Virus record (IMG/VR): IMGVR_UViG_3300030117_008341
Coordinates: 17,269-81,268 of that record
Strand: one strand, 5' to 3'
Source: a virus
Length of the DNA: 64,000 nt
The notes under the pieces were generated by a model, which saw only the letters and a program-made list of their open reading frames with translations, was not told the DNA's origin and did no database searches. Each line of letters starts with the position of its first letter. Positions within the stretch are counted from its first letter, which is position 1. Shown here piece after piece: positions 37,395-44,144 of the stretch. A program made the translations under genes and the position numbers.

Positions 37395-38202
37395 GAAAAG
37401 AAATACTGCTTTCTTGTATGAGGCGCTTGTTAAAGAGTTGACGAAGGCCATCGTTAATAAAGATATAAAAAAGAAAAACGCTTTAGTTTCCACGCTGAAA
37501 GAAAATTTCTCTACTGGGCAAGTTCTTCAAAAAGAGTTGGAACTGATTAGAACTTTGTCCGAGACCAAGAGAGTAGATATGTTCACAGCAGAGCGGTTGT
37601 TATCAGAATCGGTTTCTCGTTACTCCAAATTGGACGCAGACAAAATTTTTGAAGCACAGTCTAGACTTATAGAAAATATTAATAAAAACTTTGGTAAAGA
37701 AGTTTATAGCAATTTTGTACCAAACTACAAGCACCTCGCTACTATCTGGCAATTGTTTACACAAAATACTTCTGTAAAAGAAAAAGTTCTTTTAGAGAAA
37801 GCCTTAGTTTTTTCTATGACTACAAAAGGTAAAGAACCCGTTAAGGCAAAACAAATGCCCCATGTTGACAAGCTAGTGTTTAAAACTGTTATTGAAAATT
37901 TTAACAAGTCTTATGATGGTGAACTTTTAACAGAACAAAAACAATTATTAAATAACTATATTGTCTCGTTCGGCGCAAATGAAGTGGAATTCAAAGTATA
38001 CCTTAATGAAGAGCTTGGAAGGCTAAAAAACGAAATATCTTTACTTAAAGAAAAAGAAATAATGCTTGAAAATAAAGACCTTTTTAGCAAGTTAGGAGAC
38101 GTTAGAGTAACGCTTGATAAATTTCAAACTGAAAAAATTAATCCCACAATGCTAGAAAAAATTATGCAGGTGCAAAAACTTGTGAAGGAATGTTCTGAAT
38201 AA
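37375..38202 (+). CDS. Helical head-cluster protein of unknown function
   Basis: 275-aa, Lys/Glu-rich, almost entirely helical protein (basic N-terminus KLRHNKKRNTAFLYEALVKE; C-terminus NPTMLEKIMQVQKLVKECSE). It overlaps the portal gene end by 20 nt and the next gene by one base, so expression is tied to the head genes. T4 has small prohead core proteins (gp67, gp68) between portal and protease; a core or scaffold-associated role is possible from place and helicity alone. No specific motif is recognised. Confidence 0.6.
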   Translation: MKLRHNKKRNTAFLYEALVKELTKAIVNKDIKKKNALVSTLKENFSTGQVLQKELELIRTLSETKRVDMFTAERLLSESVSRYSKLDADKIFEAQSRLIENINKNFGKEVYSNFVPNYKHLATIWQLFTQNTSVKEKVLLEKALVFSMTTKGKEPVKAKQMPHVDKLVFKTVIENFNKSYDGELLTEQKQLLNNYIVSFGANEVEFKVYLNEELGRLKNEISLLKEKEIMLENKDLFSKLGDVRVTLDKFQTEKINPTMLEKIMQVQKLVKECSE

Positions 38203-38744
38203 TGGCTATCAAGATCACCGTTGGCTCCAAGCGACCACCAGAACCTAAAAAGCCGAACCCAATAGCAACGGTTGAACTTCAAATAAGAAGAACTGCTAAT
38301 GGTGATTATTATATTTCTGATCATGCTGATATTGACATCATAATAATGGCAAACAAAGTTTTGGCCATTGCAAAAGATGTTATGTCAGAAATGGTATACG
38401 GTGCCCAAGACAGGCTATTCTCTTTTCTGGTAAAAAAGGGTCTTATCTCGGCCGAATCTATACAGGGTGGTTCCGTATATGGCTCTATGGAAGGTGCTTT
38501 ACTACCATCTGACGAAATAAACGTCATCAATTTGACCATACTTAATATTTCAAAGTACATAGACGAAGAGCGTCCATACTTTGAGTTTGTTGAAAAGTTT
38601 GATGAAATGGAAACGGAGTACTTCACAGAGCCTGACGAAGAAGATTCAACTGAGCTTGGAGAAGTCCCACAAGAAGTTGAAAAGGGTACCTTGCGACCCG
38701 GTTACAGCTACGGCCCGTATTGGCAATCTTATACCTATGAGTAG
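38202..38744 (+). CDS. Head-cluster protein of unknown function
   Basis: 180-aa protein with a basic, Pro-rich N-terminus (KRPPEPKKPNPIATVELQI), a folded middle (DIDIIIMANKVLAIAKDVMS) and an acidic stretch rich in Glu and Asp (METEYFTEPDEEDSTELGE) before a Tyr-rich end (RPGYSYGPYWQSYTYE). It shares a base with the previous stop. Placement between portal and protease suggests a head or core role, but nothing in the sequence identifies it. Confidence 0.55.
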   Translation: MAIKITVGSKRPPEPKKPNPIATVELQIRRTANGDYYISDHADIDIIIMANKVLAIAKDVMSEMVYGAQDRLFSFLVKKGLISAESIQGGSVYGSMEGALLPSDEINVINLTILNISKYIDEERPYFEFVEKFDEMETEYFTEPDEEDSTELGEVPQEVEKGTLRPGYSYGPYWQSYTYE

Positions 38745-38752
38745 AGGTTAAA

Positions 38753-39058
38753 ATGGAATTATTGTGGTTTGCGCTCGCTTGCTACGGCTTGACTTATCTT
38801 GTCGTGTATGCGAGCATTTTTAATAGAATCCGACCAAGCAGAGAATGGCTTGGTGGTTTTGGCAAGTTATTTAACTGCACCCTGTGCTTTGGCTTCCACG
38901 CAGGCTGGTTTTTGTTTGTCATAAACCGTTGGACAGAACTATTTACTTTTGACTATACTATCGCAAACTTTTTTATTTGTGGTTGGGTAGGTGCTGGAGT
39001 TTCTTACATTCTTTCAATGATTGTTGGTGACGAAGGTATTCGGATAACAAAGGAGTAA
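38753..39058 (+). CDS. Small membrane protein with a CTLCFGFH motif
   Basis: 101-aa protein with three hydrophobic segments (residues ~2-22, ~45-60 and ~72-92). Between the first two lies NCTLCFGFHAGWF, resembling the CPxCLGFW signature of DUF1360-type membrane proteins. It is unusual among head-assembly genes. Its last codons contain AAGGAG, the SD of the 16-codon ORF that follows. A role at the membrane during prohead assembly (T4 proheads assemble on the inner membrane) is possible but speculative. Confidence 0.55.
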   Translation: MELLWFALACYGLTYLVVYASIFNRIRPSREWLGGFGKLFNCTLCFGFHAGWFLFVINRWTELFTFDYTIANFFICGWVGAGVSYILSMIVGDEGIRITKE

Positions 39059-39061
39059 ACA

Positions 39062-39112
39062 ATGCGACGTAGAAACATACCAGAGGTTCGACGCTGCTGT
39101 AGCGGCTCTTAA
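39062..39112 (+). CDS. Putative 16-codon peptide, possible frameshift ORF
   Basis: A 16-codon ORF (MRRRNIPEVRRCCSGS) with an ideal SD, AAGGAG, ending 6 nt before the ATG. The stop is followed by a GC-rich hairpin. The +1 frame across the same DNA stays open to 39194 and reads like coding sequence (TYQRFDAAVAALNSGGSRPP) but has no start codon. The region could hold a tiny peptide, a +1 frameshifted longer peptide, or a decayed gene or sequence error. The short ORF's reality rests on the SD only. Confidence 0.4.
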   Translation: MRRRNIPEVRRCCSGS

Positions 39113-39116
39113 CTCG

Positions 39117-39133
39117 GGCGGGTCGCGCCCGCC
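39117..39133 (+). promoter_or_regulatory. GC-rich hairpin before the protease gene
   Basis: GGCGGG-TCGCG-CCCGCC gives a 6-bp all-GC stem; a shifted pairing is also possible. There is no T-run, so it is not an intrinsic terminator. It lies 20 nt before the protease ATG and may modulate translation or stabilise a processed mRNA end. Confidence 0.5.
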
Positions 39134-39153
39134 AACGTCAATTGGAGATAACT

Positions 39154-39768
39154 ATGGGAAAATCACTTTTACGAGAATATTACGCACTTTGTGATGGTGG
39201 CGTCTGTCAAGACTTACTGACTGAAGAAGAAAAGAAGTTGATGTCCGCCGGCAAGAAGTTTTACATGACCGGCTGCATGCAGAAGTTTGATACACCAAAC
39301 GGAAACGGTCGCGTTTATTCCAAAGAGATCCTCCAACGCGAAGTAGAAAACTATTGGAAACTTGTCAAGGAGCGTAGAGCACTTGGTGAGTTAGACCATC
39401 CCGATGACTCTGTTATTAACTTAAAGAATGCATCTCACCTTGTAACAGACATGTGGTGGGACGGCCCCGCTCTTATGGGCAAGGTCGAGGTTCTAGATAC
39501 ACCATCAGGCAACATTTTAAAACAACTGGCTAACTCTGGTGTCACACTTGGCATTTCATCCCGTGGCCTTGGGTCAGTCAAAGAGGTTCGCGGAACTACA
39601 ATGGTCGAAGACGATTTTCAACTTATCTGCTTTGATTTCGTCTCGGAACCATCTACTCCCGGTGCTTTCATGCATTCCGATAAAAGAATGCGAGAACACA
39701 AAGAACCAAATATTTTTACAAAAGCAGATAAGATAAACAGAATCTTAAATAATATTTTGAGAGATTGA
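39154..39768 (+). CDS. 21: Prohead protease, gp21-like
   Basis: 204-aa serine protease of the T4 gp21 type, which cleaves the scaffold, capsid protein and internal proteins as the prohead matures. Catalytic His is H82 in GELDHPDD and catalytic Ser is in GISSRG (S135/S136), spaced as in T4 gp21 (212 aa). The N-terminus is a fair match too (MTGCMQKFDTPNGNGRVYSK). I use the ATG at 39154, with GGAG 6 nt upstream, rather than an in-frame TTG at 39142. It stands before the scaffold and capsid genes as in T4, and is the enzyme expected to process the leaders of the cassette at 25622-28647. Confidence 0.93.
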   Translation: MGKSLLREYYALCDGGVCQDLLTEEEKKLMSAGKKFYMTGCMQKFDTPNGNGRVYSKEILQREVENYWKLVKERRALGELDHPDDSVINLKNASHLVTDMWWDGPALMGKVEVLDTPSGNILKQLANSGVTLGISSRGLGSVKEVRGTTMVEDDFQLICFDFVSEPSTPGAFMHSDKRMREHKEPNIFTKADKINRILNNILRD

Positions 39769-39769
39769 G

Positions 39770-40198
39770 ATGAAAAGAACAGAACTTAAAAAATTAATAA
39801 AGCCATTAGTAAAAGAATGTGTCCAAGAGACGATTTTAAATGATGGTCTTTTATCAAATATAGTCTCTGAGGTAATGCAAGGAATGGGAAACCAGTTCCT
39901 CGTAGAAAATAAAGAACAGGTTGTTCCCACAATGTCTAACGAAAACAGTGTACAACTAGAACAACTAAAAGAAAGACAACAAGAGACTAGAAAACGATTG
40001 CTTGATGAAATAGGTCACGATGCTTACAATGGTGTTGACCTTTTTGAAGGCACGACGCCTATTAGAGATAGCGGGCAACCCTCCGCGACGGCTCAAGCGA
40101 ACCCAATGTTTGGTCAGGATCCTGACGATGCAGGCGTGGACATTTCATCGATCGTCGCATTAGGTGGAAAAAACTGGAAAGCTTTAGCGAGTAACTAA
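39770..40198 (+). CDS. Head-cluster protein, possible prohead core component
   Basis: 142-aa protein starting two bases after the protease stop. The N-terminal helix (MKRTELKKLIKPLVKECVQE) is loosely like the capsid-targeting leaders at 25622-28647 and ends with V-Q-E. The central helix is charged (LEQLKERQQETRKRLLDEIG). The C-terminal part is Gly/Asp-rich (GQDPDDAGVDISSIVALGG). Position between protease and capsid genes supports a core or internal-protein role. No homologous family is named. Confidence 0.55.
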   Translation: MKRTELKKLIKPLVKECVQETILNDGLLSNIVSEVMQGMGNQFLVENKEQVVPTMSNENSVQLEQLKERQQETRKRLLDEIGHDAYNGVDLFEGTTPIRDSGQPSATAQANPMFGQDPDDAGVDISSIVALGGKNWKALASN

Positions 40199-40205
40199 CT
40201 ATTTA
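40198..40205 (+). promoter_or_regulatory. Candidate late promoter motif ACTATTTA
   Basis: ACTATTTA overlaps the previous stop codon and ends 19 nt before the ATG of the 152-aa gene, whose SD (GGAAGAGAGGA) lies between. Confidence 0.5.
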
Positions 40206-40224
40206 AAGGAAGAGAGGAAAAACA

Positions 40225-40683
40225 ATGGCAACAGATCCCAAAACAGGACAGCAAATATTTGGTGGCTCTTATGGTGTAGGATTCAACAACGTCGGAAGCT
40301 ATCAGGCCAGCGCCAAACCATATATTCAGACAGAACTTGTAGTGCCAGCATCTTCTAGTAACGCAGGCACTGCACTCGAAGTCGCGTTCCCGAAAGTGAC
40401 AAAATTTATAACTGTACGAAATGATGGTACAGCATCGGAAGAAATTAGGCTTGCTTTTGCATCTGGCGGACTTGGAGTCAATAAGCTTGGGGCGACATCT
40501 GGTAACAACTACATCAAAATCGCACAATCTGCATCATTCTCAGCAGACTTTAGGGTTACAAAACTTTATCTAATGTCAGAGGATGGCCACACTCCAAACG
40601 CCACCGTCATTGCCGGCTTAACCCAAATAGATGCTACGCGACTTCCAGACTCTTGGAAGGGCGATAATGGTGTTGGCGATTAA
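40225..40683 (+). CDS. Probable head structural protein
   Basis: 152-aa beta-rich protein with no charged coils: GGSYGVGFNNVGSYQASAKP, then IQTELVVPASSSN, and a middle like a surface beta sandwich (VTKFITVRNDGTASEEIRLA). It has its own ACTATTTA motif and a strong SD, placing it with abundant late products. The composition and place before the scaffold and capsid genes suggest a head decoration or minor capsid protein. I do not recognise Soc, Hoc or gp24. Confidence 0.55.
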   Translation: MATDPKTGQQIFGGSYGVGFNNVGSYQASAKPYIQTELVVPASSSNAGTALEVAFPKVTKFITVRNDGTASEEIRLAFASGGLGVNKLGATSGNNYIKIAQSASFSADFRVTKLYLMSEDGHTPNATVIAGLTQIDATRLPDSWKGDNGVGD

Positions 40684-40697
40684 CACAAAGAGGAACA

Positions 40698-40973
40698 ATG
40701 AGCTACCATAATAGAAGAGGCAATCGAGGACGCAATCCAAAAAAGTTTTATTATAAGACAAGACGACCTGCCCACGTTGCTACCTACGCCAAAGAAGGCG
40801 AACATCCAGAACGCACTATAAAACGTTTCCTTAAGAAGTGTAAGAAGGAAAAAATCATAGAGCAAGTAAGAAAATACGATTATTACGAAAAGCCATCTGT
40901 TAAGCGAAAACGAGCTAGATCTAGACGCAAAGCGGTTCTAAAAAAGCTAAATGAGCAAAACAAGAAGACATAA
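40698..40973 (+). CDS. rpsU: Ribosomal protein bS21 homologue
   Basis: 91-aa very basic protein. Residues ~35-85 match bacterial bS21: RTIKRFLKKCKKEKIIEQVR lines up with E. coli [20 protein letters not shown], then YYEKPSVKRKRARSRRKAVL with [20 protein letters not shown]. The N-terminal ~30 residues (Arg/Gly-rich) are an extension. bS21 binds the small subunit near the anti-Shine-Dalgarno region and can exchange on ribosomes. Phage-encoded bS21 is known in marine phages; it probably biases host ribosomes towards phage mRNA. It lies within the late head cluster, which is notable for a translation protein. Confidence 0.9.
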   Translation: MSYHNRRGNRGRNPKKFYYKTRRPAHVATYAKEGEHPERTIKRFLKKCKKEKIIEQVRKYDYYEKPSVKRKRARSRRKAVLKKLNEQNKKT

Positions 40974-40994
40974 AGGTTTTTCTACAAATAGGGT

Positions 40995-41002
40995 ACTATT
41001 TA
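40995..41002 (+). promoter_or_regulatory. Candidate late promoter motif ACTATTTA
   Basis: ACTATTTA ends 40 nt before the ATG of the scaffold gene, in a gap with no other gene. Confidence 0.5.
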
Positions 41003-41042
41003 TTTATGACAAAATAAGTGTTTCCAACACGAGGATTAAGGT

Positions 41043-42014
41043 ATGCCAACACTCTTAGAACAAGCTATTATTGATGCACAAGAACTTAGAGACGCCGCGC
41101 TAAAGAACGCCGAGTCTACTATTCTAGAAAAGTATAACAACGAAGTGAAGAATGTTGTTGAAACCCTCTTGGAGCAGGAAGAGGAAATGATGGGGGCTAT
41201 GGAAGAACCTGCCTTCGCCGCTGCCGAAGAAGAGGAAATGTGTCCTTGCCCGGACAAGGAAGAGGAAGAGACCGTAATGTTCAGTCTTGATGACCTAAAA
41301 GCCATGGCTGATGAACTTGACGGTGATGCTCTTGGGACTCCCGAGGATCAAGAAGATCTTATGACTGATCTTGGAATGGAGCCCGAAGAAGAGGAAGACA
41401 CACTTCCCCTTCAAGAAGATCTTCAGTTGGTTGAAGAAGAAGTTGAACTCGATGAAGCTACAATCAAAGAACTTGTTGAAGAATTGGTTGTTGATGTTGT
41501 GCCTACCAAGAGTGGCTGGCTAGCAACTCCTCAAGGCGAGATGCAATATGCAGAAGAATTAGAATTGGCTAGACTGGCTAGCACAGAGGCCCAAGAGCAG
41601 ATTAAAGCTCTTAAGGATGCCCGTGACCGTCTAACCATCACAAACGAATCTTTGACAAGCGACAATAAGAAGCTTGTTGAGGGCATCTTAGCATTGAAAG
41701 AGAAGGTTGAACAAACCCTCTTGGAAAATGCGAAACTACTCTATATGAATCAGGCATTGAATAGTGCCTCCCTGAATGAGCGACAAAAGTCAAACGTTGT
41801 CGAGTCTATTCGCAAGGCTGATTCTGTTGAAGAGGCGAAGGTAATATTTGAAACCCTTCAAAGCGCAGCGGGCGATTCTACTCGTAGAAAGCCAAAATCG
41901 TTGAGCGAAGCAATCAGTAGACCTTCATCGACATTGCCAAGACGAAGAAAAGAAAGAGCACAAGGGGAAACCATTGTGAAGGATCGATTCCAAAGATTGG
42001 CAGGACTTAAATGA
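41043..42014 (+). CDS. 22: Prohead scaffold protein, gp22-like
   Basis: 323-aa helical, very acidic protein that forms the inner core on which the capsid assembles and is then digested by the protease. Glu/Asp-rich stretches run over residues ~40-140 (EEEMCPCPDKEEEETV, PEEEEDTLPLQEDLQLVEEE), followed by a long coiled coil (EQIKALKDARDRLTITNESL) and a basic C-terminus (RRRKERAQGETIVKDRFQRL). T4 gp22 is 269 aa with the same place immediately before the capsid gene. Assigned by position and composition; sequence identity with gp22 is not obvious. Two cysteines (CPC) are unusual for a scaffold. Confidence 0.85.
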   Translation: MPTLLEQAIIDAQELRDAALKNAESTILEKYNNEVKNVVETLLEQEEEMMGAMEEPAFAAAEEEEMCPCPDKEEEETVMFSLDDLKAMADELDGDALGTPEDQEDLMTDLGMEPEEEEDTLPLQEDLQLVEEEVELDEATIKELVEELVVDVVPTKSGWLATPQGEMQYAEELELARLASTEAQEQIKALKDARDRLTITNESLTSDNKKLVEGILALKEKVEQTLLENAKLLYMNQALNSASLNERQKSNVVESIRKADSVEEAKVIFETLQSAAGDSTRRKPKSLSEAISRPSSTLPRRRKERAQGETIVKDRFQRLAGLK

Positions 42015-42039
42015 CAGAATAATCCAATAAATTTAATAA

Positions 42040-42050
42040 AAGGAGGTGAT
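42040..42050 (+). promoter_or_regulatory. Perfect Shine-Dalgarno of the capsid gene
   Basis: AAGGAGGTGAT is fully complementary to the canonical 16S rRNA 3' end and stands 5 nt before the capsid ATG. It marks the most strongly initiated gene of the window and implies a host with a canonical anti-SD. Confidence 0.85.
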
Positions 42051-42055
42051 TAAAA

Positions 42056-43855
42056 ATGTCAGTATTAAATAAATTAACTGAAGGAATCGTTAACCGCGAT
42101 CTCCGTCAGGAAGGCGATGCTCTTATCTCCAAGTGGGAAAAGACCGGACTCCTCGAAGGCCTCAATAACGATGTCACGAAGAACGGTATGGCTCGTCTCC
42201 TTGAAAACCAAGCCAAGCAGCTTCTGAAAGAGGCTTCTTCTATGGCAGCAGGCGATGTGGAAGGTTTTGCTTCCGTCGCTTTCCCGCTCGTTCGCCGCGT
42301 GTTCGGTGGTCTTTTGGCCAACGATCTCGTTAGCGTTCAGCCGATGAGTCTCCCAAGTGGTCTCATCTTCTTCCTCGATTTCACTTACGAGGCTGGTAAG
42401 CTCGGCCTCGCCGCCGGCGAATCCGTCTACGGTGGTGGAGTTGTTGGTAAGGGCATCCAAACGGGTGTCACAGACATCACCGAAGAGGGTGGTGGCCTGT
42501 ATAACTTGCAGAATGGTTACTCGCAAGTAAGTGCTTCGACAACTGTTGCAACTACCATTGTTGCTTCTGGTAACGTCGGTGTGGGTGGTATTCCCGAGTT
42601 TGGTGATACAACTGTTTCTGGCTTTACTGCTGGTTATGACCTTGCTCGTCTTCTGAAGTTCGACGTGGACCTTGTGTCTGGTTCGGCTTTCGCAGCAGCA
42701 ACAGTGCCATTGGCTACACTCACAGCAGCAGGCGTGCGATTCAACGAGGATGACTTTGTTGATATCAAGCTTGCCGACCAAAGCATTGACGGTGGTCTCG
42801 GTACTCTTACTGATGGTCTTCAAGTTCGTCGCTTGACCCAGCTTGACCCAACTGAGAATGCAGCTTCGGCAACTAGGCTTCTGTTTGTTGTCGCCGCAAC
42901 TGGTTCGGAAACAACCGCGCAGATGACGACCTCGCTCAACGCTGTTGATCTTGCACTTCACACCATCGTGGATGACTTCATCGCTGGCGGCGCCATCGGT
43001 GCTGTTGTTGGTGATGATACTTGGGGTCTTGAAGAGCCTCAGTTCGGTACCGGCAATGCTGGTTCTACGACGGCTAAGAACGAGATCCCCGAGATCGACA
43101 TCAAGGTGGACTCGATTGCTGTTACGGCACAAACCCGTAAGCTGAAAGCTAAGTGGTCGCCGGAACTTGGTCAGGACTTGAACGCCTACCACAACCTTGA
43201 TGCCGAGGTTGAGTTGACTAGTGTTCTCTCTGAGCAGATTGCTCTTGAGATCGACCGTGAGATCGTTTCTGATCTTATTAACGGTGCAACTGCTGGTACG
43301 TTCTATTGGTCGCGCTCTCCGGGCATGTTCCTGAACCGCACAACCGGTGCAGAGATTGGCGCTTCAACCGCCGCTCCTGACTTCACTGGTACGGTTTCCG
43401 AATGGTACGAGACCCTTATCGAGACTGTTAATGATGTCTCGGCACAGATCCACCGCAAGACTCTGCGGGGTGGAGCTAACTTCATCGTGACCTCACCTGA
43501 AGTTGCTAACATCCTTGAGTTCACCGCTGGTTTCCGTGCAAGCGTCACCGCTGATGCTGATCGTGGCACCGCAGGTGCTGTGAACGTTGGTGCTATCTCG
43601 AAGAAGTTCGACGTGTACGTCGATCCTTACTTCCCTCGCAACGTGCTGCTTGTCGGCCGTAAGGGTGGTAGCTTCCTTGAGTCGGGCTATGTTTACGCTC
43701 CGTATGTGCCGTTACAGGTCACGCCGACTATCTTCGGTACCGAGGACTTCATCCCCCGCAAGGGCGTGATGACTCGCTACGCTAAGAAGATGGTCCGTCC
43801 TGATATGTACGGTCTGGTCATCTGTCGTGGCCTTCTCGGTGAGTCTGGCGCTTAG
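42056..43855 (+). CDS. 23: Major capsid protein, gp23-like
   Basis: 599-aa HK97-fold shell protein. The N-terminal segment is helical and removable; QLLKEASSM at residues 55-63 gives L-K-E followed by Ala, fitting prohead protease cleavage after E59 (T4 gp23 is cut after E65). The mature chain shows the gp23-type start (FPLVRRVFGGLLANDLVSVQ, then MSLPSGLIFFLDF) and end (VMTRYAKKMVRPDMYGLVI). Longer than T4 gp23 (521 aa). Codons are visibly more C/G-ending than in neighbours, as in very highly expressed genes. A strong terminator follows. Confidence 0.96.
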   Translation: MSVLNKLTEGIVNRDLRQEGDALISKWEKTGLLEGLNNDVTKNGMARLLENQAKQLLKEASSMAAGDVEGFASVAFPLVRRVFGGLLANDLVSVQPMSLPSGLIFFLDFTYEAGKLGLAAGESVYGGGVVGKGIQTGVTDITEEGGGLYNLQNGYSQVSASTTVATTIVASGNVGVGGIPEFGDTTVSGFTAGYDLARLLKFDVDLVSGSAFAAATVPLATLTAAGVRFNEDDFVDIKLADQSIDGGLGTLTDGLQVRRLTQLDPTENAASATRLLFVVAATGSETTAQMTTSLNAVDLALHTIVDDFIAGGAIGAVVGDDTWGLEEPQFGTGNAGSTTAKNEIPEIDIKVDSIAVTAQTRKLKAKWSPELGQDLNAYHNLDAEVELTSVLSEQIALEIDREIVSDLINGATAGTFYWSRSPGMFLNRTTGAEIGASTAAPDFTGTVSEWYETLIETVNDVSAQIHRKTLRGGANFIVTSPEVANILEFTAGFRASVTADADRGTAGAVNVGAISKKFDVYVDPYFPRNVLLVGRKGGSFLESGYVYAPYVPLQVTPTIFGTEDFIPRKGVMTRYAKKMVRPDMYGLVICRGLLGESGA

Positions 43856-43882
43856 TAGCTAGCCAGCCTTTCTAAGACTATA

Positions 43883-43911
43883 CCCCGCTATCTTCGGATA
43901 GCGGGGTTTTT
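43883..43911 (+). terminator. Rho-independent terminator after the capsid gene
   Basis: A perfect 10-bp stem, CCCCGCTATC (43883-43892) and GATAGCGGGG (43897-43906), with a stable TTCG tetraloop and a run of five T. It closes the scaffold-capsid unit. Confidence 0.93.
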
Positions 43912-43923
43912 GTTTATATACAA

Positions 43924-43931
43924 ACTATTTA
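43924..43931 (+). promoter_or_regulatory. Candidate late promoter motif ACTATTTA
   Basis: ACTATTTA lies 12 nt after the terminator T-run and 19 nt before the ATG of the Pro-Ala/Lys-rich gene, restarting transcription for the neck genes. Confidence 0.55.
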
Positions 43932-43950
43932 TTATTAGGAGGAATGTAAA

Positions 43951-44130
43951 ATGCACATTCGTAAAAGAAAGTGGCTTAGAGCCCAAGCAATCAAGAAAGC
44001 TGAAGCATCCCAATCGGTCGCCCCAGCCCCAGCCCCAGCACCAGTGGAGGCCCCAGCCCCAGCCCCAGCACCGGCTAAGAAGGCCAAAGCTACAAAAACT
44101 AAAAAAGCTACAAAAAAAACCATTAAGTAG
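43951..44130 (+). CDS. Small basic Pro-Ala-rich protein, histone-tail-like
   Basis: 59-aa protein with three blocks: a basic N-terminus (MHIRKRKWLRAQAIKKAEAS), a Pro-Ala linker (APAPAPAPVEAPAPAPAPA) and a Lys/Thr/Ala tail (KKAKATKTKKATKKTIK) like histone H1 or TolA-type tails. SD AGGAGG 7 nt upstream of the ATG, a dedicated ACTATTTA motif and a terminator just before it support a real, late, highly expressed gene. The likely role is binding DNA or another polyanion, possibly inside or on the head; this is inference from composition. The reading frame ends 14 nt before the neck gene. Confidence 0.75.
   Translation: MHIRKRKWLRAQAIKKAEASQSVAPAPAPAPVEAPAPAPAPAKKAKATKTKKATKKTIK
44020..44072 (+). 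repeat. 23-bp direct repeat coding the Pro-Ala linker
   Basis: Two exact 23-bp copies (44020-44042 and 44050-44072) separated by 7 bases, each made of GCCCCA-type hexamers. They encode the two (AP) blocks of the small basic protein and can grow or shrink by slippage. Confidence 0.85.
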
Positions 44131-44144
44131 AGGGAGAACTTTAA

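Noticed and set aside
39142-39153. Upstream TTG start for the prohead protease, adding four residues
   Set aside because: The SD GGAG would fall inside the coding part; ATG 39154 has proper spacing.
42074-43192. A 372-codon open frame on the - strand inside the capsid gene
   Set aside because: It is a by-product of the capsid gene's strong codon bias. There is no SD at its start, its product is not protein-like (many Cys/Thr/Asn runs), and it lies wholly over a certain gene.
44020-44072. CRISPR-like repeat
   Set aside because: The two 23-bp copies are in frame in a coding gene and code a Pro-Ala linker; there are only two copies and a 7-nt spacer.
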